A model generated the notes under the pieces. It was not told the origin of the DNA. It searched no databases and saw nothing but the letters and a program-made list of their open reading frames with translations. Source: an uncultured Oribacterium sp. (GTDB lineage: Bacteria; Bacillota; Clostridia; Lachnospirales; Lachnospiraceae). From it: a stretch of 20,969 bases of DNA. Location of the stretch: NCBI GenBank assembly GCA_902485915.1, contig CABTMH010000097.1, positions 1 to 20,969 on the forward strand, read 5' to 3'. Position numbers and translations under genes: made by a program. Positions 6,634 to 13,898 of the stretch are shown here, one piece after another (position 1 is the first letter of the stretch; the number at the start of each line of letters is the position of its first letter).

Positions 6634-7930
6634 TACGACTGTGGCGACAGCTATGCTGATTATTATGTTCTTTGGCTTTATCTTTTTGCGAATGCCGATC
6701 GCTTATGCGATTGGTGTGGCATCCGTCATTACGATGATATATCTCCAGCTTCCACTGATGCAGGTGGTACAGCTCATGGTAAAGGGCGTATTCTCCTTTT
6801 CGCTGATGGCAGTTCCGTTCTTTATCGTTTCCGGTGAAATCATGGGAAAGGGTGGTATATCAGATAAACTGATTGAACTGTCCGATGCGCTGGTAGGCTG
6901 GATTCGAGGTGGTCTGGCGATGGTAAATATCGTTGCATCTCTGTTCTTCGGTGGCATTTCCGGTTCATCAGCTGCGGATACGGCATCCCTTGGTACGATC
7001 TTGATCCCGATGATGGTGAAGCAGGGGTATGATGATGACTTTTCAACGGATGTCACGATGGCAAGTTCCGTTGAGGGTATCTTGATTCCGCCAAGCCACA
7101 ACATGGTTATTTATTCCACTGTGGCAGGAAGTGTATCTGTCGGACGTCTGTTCCTGGCAGGCTTCGCGCCTGGCGTCTGCCTCGGCATCGTTCTGATGAT
7201 TTACAGCTACTATATTTCCGTCAAGCGAAATTATCCGAAGGGAACACCATTTAATGTAAAGCATCTTCTGAAGACAGCGGGGTCTGCAGTCTGGGGAATG
7301 TTTACTGTTATGATTGTTGTCGTCGGCGTTGTAGCGGGTATCTTTACAGCTACCGAGTCTGCGGCGATCGCTGTAGACTGGTCCCTGATCGTATCCTTCT
7401 TTATTTATAAGAAGATGAATTTCAAGGATTTCTGGCAGGTGCTGGAGAACGCGCTGAATACACTTGCGATTGTACTGATTCTGATTTCTACATCAAGTGC
7501 ATTTGGATGGTTGCTCACCTACCTCAAGGTTCCGGCGATGATTTCTGGTGCTATTCTCGGATTTACGACGAATAAGTATCTGATTCTCATCATGATGAAC
7601 ATTCTGATGCTGATTTTCGGAACGATGATGGACATGAGCGTTATTATTCTGGTTCTAACCCCGATTCTTCTTCCGATTGCTACACAGATTGGTATCGATC
7701 CGGTACACTTTGGTGTCATCATGATCACGAACCTGGGTATCGGTCTCGTAACACCACCAGTAGGATCAACGCTGTTTATCGGTGCTGCGATTTCGAAGAT
7801 TCCTCTCGAGAGACTCTCGAAGAGTATGTTACCGTTCTATGTCTGCATGCTGGTCGTTCTGATCATCGTGACCTATATCCCGGCGTTCTGTATGACACTT
7901 CCAAATCTGATTATGCCAGTGATGGGTTAA
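6626..7930 (+). CDS. dctM: TRAP transporter large permease (DctM family)
   Basis: The 434-residue integral membrane protein carries about a dozen hydrophobic segments and the DctM landmarks: an N-terminal FLRMPIAYAIGVAS, PFFIVSGEIMGKGGISDKLIELSDALVGWIRGGLAMVNIVASLFFGGISGSSAADTAS, EGILIPPSHNMVIYS and, near the end, NLGIGLVTPPVGSTLF. It is the transport subunit moving the substrate with Na+ or H+. AGGAGG ends about 9 nt before the ATG. Sampled GC at the start is about 40%, while some internal stretches (7141-7200) are clearly richer. An intrinsic terminator follows, yet the next gene lies on the same strand and in the same pathway. Confidence 0.93.
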   Translation: MPNTTVATAMLIIMFFGFIFLRMPIAYAIGVASVITMIYLQLPLMQVVQLMVKGVFSFSLMAVPFFIVSGEIMGKGGISDKLIELSDALVGWIRGGLAMVNIVASLFFGGISGSSAADTASLGTILIPMMVKQGYDDDFSTDVTMASSVEGILIPPSHNMVIYSTVAGSVSVGRLFLAGFAPGVCLGIVLMIYSYYISVKRNYPKGTPFNVKHLLKTAGSAVWGMFTVMIVVVGVVAGIFTATESAAIAVDWSLIVSFFIYKKMNFKDFWQVLENALNTLAIVLILISTSSAFGWLLTYLKVPAMISGAILGFTTNKYLILIMMNILMLIFGTMMDMSVIILVLTPILLPIATQIGIDPVHFGVIMITNLGIGLVTPPVGSTLFIGAAISKIPLERLSKSMLPFYVCMLVVLIIVTYIPAFCMTLPNLIMPVMG

Positions 7931-7963
7931 TGACTTGAATCGATAAATACATATGTGATTTTG

Positions 7964-8006
7964 AAATGCTGCTGATATGCCTTGACGGCATTTTGGCAGC
8001 ATTTTT
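7964..8006 (+). terminator. Intrinsic terminator/attenuator after dctM
   Basis: AAATGCTGC (7964-7972) pairs with GCAGCATTT (7996-8004), and the inner ATGCC (7977-7981) with GGCAT (7987-7991). A T-rich run (8002-8006) follows. It separates the TRAP genes from the enzyme genes and may lower rather than abolish read-through, since no clear promoter is visible before the next gene. Confidence 0.75.
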
Positions 8007-8042
8007 ATCTAAATTTTGATGCTGCGAAAGGAAAAATTAGTT

Positions 8043-8753
8043 ATGTCGAAGCAATGGAATACAGATGAAGAAATGTTTGCACTGATGAAGGAGAAGCTGT
8101 ATACCCCAGTGGTCGGCGATATCCTCGACCAGATGGGTTACTCTCATCAGTTTTTACCGGCGGAGATCCGTCCACTGGAGTCTATGATTCCGGCGGATGC
8201 CTATATCGACCGAAGCGAGCCGGATAATCGTTTAAAGCTGGCGGGTTATGCATGTACGGTTCTTGAAAATGATGTGTTTGAACCGCCGAAGAAGCCGTTC
8301 GGACTGCTCACGGAGGCGCTCGATCAGCTGCAGCCGAATGAGATCTATGTGGCGACGGGTGCGCATAACTCGGCACTGTGGGGCGAGCTGCTGACCGCGA
8401 CTGCGAAGACGAGAGGTGCCGTGGGTGCTGTTCTCGATGGCTATTCCAGAGATACACCACAGGTGCTGAGCCAGAACTTCCCGGTTTTCTGCCGTGCGAC
8501 CTGGGCGCAGGACAGCTCGATCCGGACCTATGTGTTCCAGTATCGCTGCCCGATCGAGATCGGACAGGTAACCATCCATGATGGCGACCTCGTGTTCGGC
8601 GATATCGATGGCGTGCTGATCATTCCGAAGGAAGTGAAGGATGAGGTCATTGAAAAGGCGCTCGAGAAGGCGGCCGGTGAGAAGCTCGTGCGGAAGGCCA
8701 TCGAGGGTGGCATGACGGCGACGGCAGCATTTGAGAAGTTTGGCATCCTGTAA
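8043..8753 (+). CDS. RraA/HMG-aldolase family protein, possible keto-acid aldolase
   Basis: The 236-residue protein belongs to the RraA-like fold that includes 4-hydroxy-4-methyl-2-oxoglutarate aldolases and oxaloacetate decarboxylases. Landmarks are LYTPVVGDILDQMG near the N-terminus, WGELLTATAKTRGAVGAVLDGYSRD in the middle and GDLVFGDIDGVLIIPKE towards the end. The Arg-Asp pair R136-D137 in GYSRD matches the pyruvate-binding Arg and metal-binding Asp of the active aldolases, so an enzyme rather than an RNase E inhibitor is expected. I start at 8043 (MSKQW); AAAGGA lies about 10 nt upstream, whereas the in-frame ATG at 8019 lies before that site. It sits between transporter and altronate-dehydratase genes. 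It may cleave the 2-keto-3-deoxy acid of this pathway to pyruvate and an aldehyde; that is inference from context. Confidence 0.82.
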   Translation: MSKQWNTDEEMFALMKEKLYTPVVGDILDQMGYSHQFLPAEIRPLESMIPADAYIDRSEPDNRLKLAGYACTVLENDVFEPPKKPFGLLTEALDQLQPNEIYVATGAHNSALWGELLTATAKTRGAVGAVLDGYSRDTPQVLSQNFPVFCRATWAQDSSIRTYVFQYRCPIEIGQVTIHDGDLVFGDIDGVLIIPKEVKDEVIEKALEKAAGEKLVRKAIEGGMTATAAFEKFGIL

Positions 8754-8754
8754 A

Positions 8755-8854
8755 CAGATGGAGCGGATGCGTGCATTTCGGCAGAAGACATCTGATCACT
8801 TGATTTTATCGGATCAGAAGTTTATGTGTGGAAATCGGCATCTGCTCCGTTTTT
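8755..8854 (+). terminator. Structured intergenic RNA/possible attenuator before uxaA genes
   Basis: GGAGCGGATGC (8760-8770) pairs with GCATCTGCTCC (8838-8848) over 11 bp with one G-U, followed by TTTTT (8850-8854). Inside it a perfect hairpin joins TCTGATC (8791-8797) and GATCAGA (8812-8818). CAGATG (8755-8760) could pair instead with CATCTG at 8789-8794 or at 8839-8844, so alternative folds exist. It may be a terminator, an attenuator or an mRNA-stability element. Confidence 0.5.
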
Positions 8855-8875
8855 AAATGGAGATTTGGAGGAACG

Positions 8876-9208
8876 ATGGATTACCGGGTGTTCCAGATTG
8901 ATGAAAAGGACAATGTAGCCACGGCCCTGACAGAGATTCCGAAGGGCGCGACGGCGGAGATCATCGGAGAAACCGAGGCGCACGAGATTTATGCGGTCGA
9001 TGCGATTCCGGTGGGGCATAAAATCGCGCTTCGCGACATTCAGAAGGACGAGTCCATCGTGAAGTATGGGGTGGTCATCGGCCGTGCGAGTGCCGACATT
9101 GGCCGCGGTACCTGGGTGCATCTCCATGTGATGCACTCGAACTACGATGAGCGCTCCAGCCATCTGGATGCGGTCACCGGTGCACCGAAGGATACGAAGT
9201 ATGAGTAG
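8876..9208 (+). CDS. UxaA-family dehydratase small subunit (SAF domain)
   Basis: The 110-residue protein matches the N-terminal SAF domain of altronate/galactarate-type dehydratases, which is often a separate subunit. The telling stretch is AIPVGHKIALRDIQKDESIVKYGVVIGRASADIGRGTWVHLHVMHS: GHKIA, a V-KYG-xIG pair and a VH-H motif, in the order usual for UxaA and GarD. It partners the large subunit encoded immediately downstream, whose ATG overlaps this gene's stop region by 8 nt. The start at 8876 (MDYRVF) is fixed by GGAGG 4 nt upstream; the in-frame extension to 8828 runs through the preceding hairpin. The reaction is dehydration of an aldonate such as D-altronate to 2-keto-3-deoxygluconate. 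Confidence 0.85.
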   Translation: MDYRVFQIDEKDNVATALTEIPKGATAEIIGETEAHEIYAVDAIPVGHKIALRDIQKDESIVKYGVVIGRASADIGRGTWVHLHVMHSNYDERSSHLDAVTGAPKDTKYE

Positions 9209-10436
9209 GACGGACGAGATGAAGAGACTGGAAGAACTGTCCTGGATGGGATATCAGCGAAAGGATGGACGGCTCGGCATCCGAAACCGCGTGCTGGTCA
9301 TCTATACCGTGAAGTGTGCCGAGTTTGTGGCGCAGAAAATCGTGGAGCGTGCAGATCATCTGGACGTCGAGCTGATCGGCTTCCCGGGCTGCACGGATAA
9401 TCAGTATGCGGTCAATATGCTGATCAGCATGATTCGGCATCCGAACATCGGGGCGGTGCTGGCGGTGGGGCTCGGCTGCGAGTATATCCAGCCGGAGTGG
9501 CTCGCGGACATCGCGACGAAGGAAGGGAAGCTGAGTTACTGGATGTTTATTCAGAAGGAAGGCGGCACGCAGTCGACGATCGAAAAGGGACTCGCCTGGG
9601 TGGAATGGGCGCTGAAGCAGCTGCAGGATACACCACGCGCGGAGATGCGCTTAAAGGATCTCGTGATCGGTGCAGAGTGCGGAGGCTCGGATTATACCTC
9701 GGGGCTCGCGGGCAATGCAGTCGTCGGGCGCTTTTATGACAAGCTGGTAGATCTCGGCGGCACGGCGATCTTTGAGGAGATCGTCGAGGCCATCGGGCTT
9801 CGCGATATGCTGGTGAATCGCGGGGAAACGGAAGAGGTACGGCAGCAGCTGGCCTATACCTATGACAAGATGCTGGACTACTGTAAATCTGTGCGACAGT
9901 ACTCGATCAGCCCGGGAAACTTCGCGGGCGGGCTCACGACCATCGAGGAAAAGTCGATGGGCGCGCTGGTGAAGAGTGGTTCCCGACCGATTCAGGGTGT
10001 GACGAAGGTGGCAGTGCCGCCGACGAAACCGGGACTCTGGCTGCTGGATTCGACACCAGATCCGTACTGGATGCAGTTCGGTATCACGAATCCGAATGAT
10101 AATGAGGGACTGATGGACCTCATCAGCTGCGGTGCACATATCGTGTTCCTCGTTACGGGGCGCGGCAGCGTCGTCGGCAGTGCAGTTTCCCCGTGCATAA
10201 AGATCACAGGAAATCATGCGACCTTCGAGCACATGGTGGAGGATATGGAATTCGACGCGAGTCCGATTCTCGCCGGTGAGAAGAGCCGGGATGCGATGGC
10301 GGAGGCACTTGCGGTGCATGTGGCGGAGATCGCCTCCGGCGTGCTCAGCAAATCCGAAGCGATGGGGCATAAGGAATTCTATATTCCATATAAGTATCAG
10401 GATAAGAACATACCACCGAAGGCATGTGAACAGTAA
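9201..10436 (+). CDS. uxaA: UxaA-family altronate-type dehydratase large subunit
   Basis: The 411-residue catalytic part of an altronate/galactarate-type dehydratase opens with GYQRKDGRLGIRNRVLVIYTVKCAEFVAQKI. It then shows ECGGSDYTSGLAGNAVVGRF, the UxaA-type SPGNFAGGLTTIEEKSMGALVKSG and the C-terminal CGAHIVFLVTGRGSVVGSAVSPCIKITGN. Cysteines at FPGCTD, GLGCEY, GAECGGSD and ISCGAH are candidate metal or Fe ligands. With the SAF subunit it should convert an aldonate (altronate if galacturonate is the source) to a 2-keto-3-deoxy acid. I chose ATG 9201, where GAAGGA lies 8 nt upstream and the start overlaps the small subunit's stop (ATGAGTAG). The longer frame to 9147 runs inside the previous gene. 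The substrate within the UxaA/GarD/arabinonate-like group remains open. Confidence 0.88.
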   Translation: MSRTDEMKRLEELSWMGYQRKDGRLGIRNRVLVIYTVKCAEFVAQKIVERADHLDVELIGFPGCTDNQYAVNMLISMIRHPNIGAVLAVGLGCEYIQPEWLADIATKEGKLSYWMFIQKEGGTQSTIEKGLAWVEWALKQLQDTPRAEMRLKDLVIGAECGGSDYTSGLAGNAVVGRFYDKLVDLGGTAIFEEIVEAIGLRDMLVNRGETEEVRQQLAYTYDKMLDYCKSVRQYSISPGNFAGGLTTIEEKSMGALVKSGSRPIQGVTKVAVPPTKPGLWLLDSTPDPYWMQFGITNPNDNEGLMDLISCGAHIVFLVTGRGSVVGSAVSPCIKITGNHATFEHMVEDMEFDASPILAGEKSRDAMAEALAVHVAEIASGVLSKSEAMGHKEFYIPYKYQDKNIPPKACEQ

Positions 10437-10456
10437 AGAAAAATGGAGGAGAAAAA

Positions 10457-11257
10457 ATGGCGGCATTCACTGAGGAAGAGATGAAGGGCTTCAGTATGCA
10501 GGGCTGGTATGACCTCGATGGAGAGGTGGCCATCGTTACGGGTGGTGCGTCCGGACTGGGCCTCGCCATCGTGCGCTGTCTCGTTTCAGCAGGCGCAGAA
10601 GTGGCGGTTGTAGCATCGAGATCACCGGAAGCGGCAGCGGAGACCCTTGCAGAATTCGGCGAGAAGGTACGCTACTATCAGCATGACATCACCGATACGG
10701 AGCATGCCGATGCACTAGTGGAGCAGGTTGTGAAGGATTTCGGAAAGGTGACGATCCTGGTGAACAACGCCGGCAACCACTGCAAGAAGTATATCTGGGA
10801 TATGACGGTCGAGGACTATAAGTCGGTACTCGATGTGCATCTCGTGGGTTCCTTCGCGATGTCGAAGGCGGTGGCACCTTACTTTAAGGAGCAGCGCCAC
10901 GGGCGCATCATTTTCCAGGCATCGATGACCTCGTACATCGGACAGCCACAGGTATGTAGCTATGCGACGGCGAAGGCGGGTTTTCTCGGCATGATCCATG
11001 TGCTGACGGCAGAGCTTGCAGAGTATGGTGTGACCGTAAACGCCATCGCGCCGGGCTGGATCGATACCCCGATGTTCCATAAGGCGGTCGATAACGACCC
11101 ACCTCGTCTCGCGAAGATTTTAGGCCGTATTCCGGCGAAGAATGTCGGAGATCCGATGGACATCGGTATGGTCACCGCGTTTCTGTGCAGTAAGGCGGCG
11201 CGTTATATTTCCGGTTCCTGCATCCCGGTCGATGGTGGTGCACTGATCGGCTTCTAA
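10457..11257 (+). CDS. SDR-family oxidoreductase, probable uronate (tagaturonate/fructuronate) reductase
   Basis: This 266-residue short-chain dehydrogenase has the nucleotide-binding motif TGGASGLG around residue 31, NNAGN near 109, and a catalytic segment ASMTSYIGQPQVCSYATAK containing Ser and YxxxK. It ends in SGSCIPVDGGALIGF. The N-terminus has about 20 extra residues (MAAFTEEEMKGFSMQGWYDLDGE) compared with minimal SDRs. GGAGGAG lies 5 nt before the ATG. It is wedged between uxaA and uxaC, where other bacteria keep the tagaturonate or fructuronate reductase. Bacillus subtilis uses an SDR (UxuB/YjmF) for fructuronate, so an SDR standing in for the usual UxaB fits. Which keto-uronate it reduces cannot be decided from sequence alone. 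Confidence 0.85.
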   Translation: MAAFTEEEMKGFSMQGWYDLDGEVAIVTGGASGLGLAIVRCLVSAGAEVAVVASRSPEAAAETLAEFGEKVRYYQHDITDTEHADALVEQVVKDFGKVTILVNNAGNHCKKYIWDMTVEDYKSVLDVHLVGSFAMSKAVAPYFKEQRHGRIIFQASMTSYIGQPQVCSYATAKAGFLGMIHVLTAELAEYGVTVNAIAPGWIDTPMFHKAVDNDPPRLAKILGRIPAKNVGDPMDIGMVTAFLCSKAARYISGSCIPVDGGALIGF

Positions 11258-11270
11258 GGAGGAATACAAG

Positions 11271-12695
11271 ATGAAATTACAGCATACATTTTCAGAAGAG
11301 CTTTTTCTGACGAATGAAACCGGGCGGGAGCTCTATCACAGGTACGCAGAGCCGCTGCCGATCATCGATTATCACTGTCATATCTCCCCGAAGGATATGT
11401 ACGAAAATAAGGAATTCGAGGACCTCGGCGAGATGTGGCTCGAGGGCGATCACTATAAGTGGAGGGCGATGCGTACCTTCGGCATCGATGAGAAGCTCAT
11501 CACCGGGAAGGAGACCTCCTTCCATGAGAAGTATCTCGCGTTTGCGAAGGTGCTGCCGAAGATGATCGGCAACCCGATCTATATCTGGTGTGCGCTGGAG
11601 CTGAAGCGTTACTTCGGCATCGATGAGCCGCTCTGTGAGGAGAATGCAGAGGAAATCTACCAGAAGACGAAGGCACTGATTCGGGAAAAGCATATGACGC
11701 GTCAGTGGTGTATGGAGCACAGCAATGTACGTCTGGTATCGACGACCGAGGATCCGATCGATGATTTAAAGTATCATAAGCTCCTCAAGCAGGATTCGAA
11801 CTGTAAGGTGCGTGTCATCACGGCCTTCCGTCCAGATAAGGCGATGTTTCTCACGCTCGACACCTTCGATGACTATTTACAGAAGCTTGCGGCAGCGGCA
11901 GAGACAGAGATCACGAGCTTCCGGACGATGCTGGATGCGCTGGATCGGCGTCTTCAGTACTTCCGTGAGGTCACTGGTACAACAGTTTCAGATGATGGTA
12001 TTCCTTATTTCACCTGGGCAGATTATACTGAAGAGGAAATTGAAGCAATCTTCCAAAAGGCAAGAAGAAATGAGCCTATAACGATACATGAAGTGGATCA
12101 GTACCAGAGTGCATTTTTGGTAGAAATGGGAAGGCTGTACAAGAAGGAAGGTTATGTCATGCAGCTTCATATCGGCACCTACCTGGATGCTAATACAACT
12201 GGCGTTCAGAGAGTAGGACAGTCGACGGGCTTTGACTGCACTGACGATCAGTGCGCCGTTACTTCGGTGGGTGAGATTTTGAACCGTCTTACCATCATGG
12301 GAGAGCTTCCGAAAACTCTGCTCTATCCACTGGATGGGACGAAGATCGAGACCTGGGCGGTCCTCGCGGCCGGCTTCTGCGACAGCGGAACCGTCGCGAA
12401 GGTGCAGCTGGCAGCGCCATGGTGGTTCAACGACCAGCAGTTCGGTATCGACCGGCAGTTCAGAAGCTGCGCGAACCTCTATCCGGTCGCACTTTCCGTC
12501 GGTATGCTGACGGATTCCCGATCCTTTATCTCCTATCCGCGTCATGAGCTCTATCGTAGAGTGCTCTGTAATTATCTGGGCGAGCTCTGCGAGCGAGGTG
12601 AATACTTTGGCTCAGAGCAGAATCTGAAGGAAGTGATCGAAGGCATTTGCTTCAATAATGCAAATCAATTCTTTGGATTTAATGTAGGTAGGTAA
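11271..12695 (+). CDS. uxaC: UxaC, glucuronate/galacturonate isomerase
   Basis: The 474-residue protein is a full-length uronate isomerase of the amidohydrolase superfamily. The metal-binding H35-x-H37 occurs in IIDYHCHISPKDMYEN. Further family stretches are DDLKYHKLL, ITAFRPDKAM, MQLHIGTYLDANT, PLDGTKIETWAVLAAGFCDSG, KVQLAAPWWFNDQ and GMLTDSRSFISYPRHELYRRVLCNYLGEL. It converts D-galacturonate to tagaturonate or D-glucuronate to fructuronate. AAGGAGG starts inside the stop codon of the SDR gene, showing tight coupling. The composition is mosaic: codons from about 11980 to 12330 (residues ~237-354) are strikingly AT-rich (38-40% GC in sampled lines) against 62-70% on both sides, and the 3' end is AT-rich again. 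The reading frame stays intact throughout. Confidence 0.95.
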   Translation: MKLQHTFSEELFLTNETGRELYHRYAEPLPIIDYHCHISPKDMYENKEFEDLGEMWLEGDHYKWRAMRTFGIDEKLITGKETSFHEKYLAFAKVLPKMIGNPIYIWCALELKRYFGIDEPLCEENAEEIYQKTKALIREKHMTRQWCMEHSNVRLVSTTEDPIDDLKYHKLLKQDSNCKVRVITAFRPDKAMFLTLDTFDDYLQKLAAAAETEITSFRTMLDALDRRLQYFREVTGTTVSDDGIPYFTWADYTEEEIEAIFQKARRNEPITIHEVDQYQSAFLVEMGRLYKKEGYVMQLHIGTYLDANTTGVQRVGQSTGFDCTDDQCAVTSVGEILNRLTIMGELPKTLLYPLDGTKIETWAVLAAGFCDSGTVAKVQLAAPWWFNDQQFGIDRQFRSCANLYPVALSVGMLTDSRSFISYPRHELYRRVLCNYLGELCERGEYFGSEQNLKEVIEGICFNNANQFFGFNVGR

Positions 12696-12696
12696 A

Positions 12697-13836
12697 GTGA
12701 AAAAAAGAGTTACGATCAAAGACGTTGCGGCGAAATCCGGATATTCCTTAGGAACCGTTCATATTGCATTGAATGGAAAAGCAGGTATTAGTGAGGATAC
12801 GAGAAATAAAATTCTGGAGGTAGCAAAAGAGCTTGACTACCGTCCGAACTTTGCTGCAGCTTCCTTGAATCGGAAAAGCAAGCGTATCGTCGGATGTTTT
12901 CCGAACATTGAAGGTGATAACCGGTACTACTATCCATCTTTATGGAGTGGTTTTCAGAATGCGTATATAGAGCGGGGGCGCGATATGAATATAGAACTGA
13001 TGCAGTGCCCTTATGATAGCTTTAGTGTGTCGGAAAGTACAGATGCGTATAAACGCACAGGCTGGATTTCGTTGGATACATTACGCGCGGAGCTGGAAGC
13101 AGGAACGATCGACGGCATGGTTTTAGATGGGAATACATCGCCATTTACGGAAGCAGAACTTGCATGGTTTGTAGAGAAAGGCTTAGCGCTGACGATGGTG
13201 GACCGGGATATGGAAAACTCGGGACGTCTCAGCTGTGTGCTCGGTGACTATAAGGTGATCGGGGCAACCGTGGCAGAGCTTATAACCGGTCGGATCACTT
13301 CTTATGGCAGCATTCTCATGTGCGCCGGTGAGCAGGAAATTTATTCGCATAGAGGAATCGAAATCGGCTTTGATCAGTATCTCCGTGAACATCATTGTGA
13401 AAATAAAGTATATAAGGTATACAGCCATACCATAAATGAAGAGAACTACCAGAATATTCTGGCAGCTGTTTCAGAACCGGACGTTGCAGCGGTGTGCTGT
13501 GTTTCTTCGAGAACGAGTCGAATGCTGGAGAGGGCACTCGAGGAATCTGGAAGAGCCGGCAGGATTTATGCCGTGGGAAGTGATGTATTCAGTGAAAATA
13601 TCGAGGCGATGAAGCGGAATGTATATCAGAATCTGATTCAGAAAAATCCGTATGCCCAGGCTTATACGGCTACAGAGGTGCTTCTCGATTATCTTTTGAA
13701 GGATCAGAAGGCACATAGTATCATAAAGGTAGGAAGCGAGGTCGTGTTCCGTAGCAATCTTGTTTTCTATGAGAAGCGAAGGGGGACAAAACTTCAGGAT
13801 GTCAGTCATCGCTTCGGACCTGCGATGCTGATCTGA
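12697..13836 (+). CDS. LacI-family transcriptional regulator of the uronate locus
   Basis: The 379-residue protein has an N-terminal LacI helix-turn-helix (residues 5-26, TIKDVAAKSGYSLGTVHIALNG) and hinge helix (ISEDTRNKILEVAKELDYRPNFAAASLNRK). A periplasmic-binding-protein-like effector domain follows (KRIVGCFPNIEG to VVFRSNLVFYEKR). The recognition helix has TVHIALNG where LacI/PurR types usually have TVSRVLN, a variant I associate with a sugar-binding LacI subgroup. Translation begins at a GTG (12697) one nt after the uxaC stop, with AGGTAGG supplied by the end of uxaC, so it is coupled to the operon and would autoregulate. GAAACGTTTTA sites at 4560, 4771 and 4793 are its likely targets, and a uronate or keto-aldonate its likely inducer. 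The gene is AT-richer than most of uxaC. Confidence 0.9.
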   Translation: MKKRVTIKDVAAKSGYSLGTVHIALNGKAGISEDTRNKILEVAKELDYRPNFAAASLNRKSKRIVGCFPNIEGDNRYYYPSLWSGFQNAYIERGRDMNIELMQCPYDSFSVSESTDAYKRTGWISLDTLRAELEAGTIDGMVLDGNTSPFTEAELAWFVEKGLALTMVDRDMENSGRLSCVLGDYKVIGATVAELITGRITSYGSILMCAGEQEIYSHRGIEIGFDQYLREHHCENKVYKVYSHTINEENYQNILAAVSEPDVAAVCCVSSRTSRMLERALEESGRAGRIYAVGSDVFSENIEAMKRNVYQNLIQKNPYAQAYTATEVLLDYLLKDQKAHSIIKVGSEVVFRSNLVFYEKRRGTKLQDVSHRFGPAMLI

Positions 13837-13898
13837 GTGTCTGATAGGGTGTCGGATTCTTCTGCGGCGTGTGCTGTGAATATAGAGAAGGACGCATT

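Noticed and set aside
12001..12300. A frameshift or inserted element inside uxaC at the AT-rich block
   Set aside because: The reading frame is continuous, the length is normal for UxaC and family motifs such as MQLHIGTYLDANT lie within the block, so it is a substitution of homologous sequence rather than an insertion.
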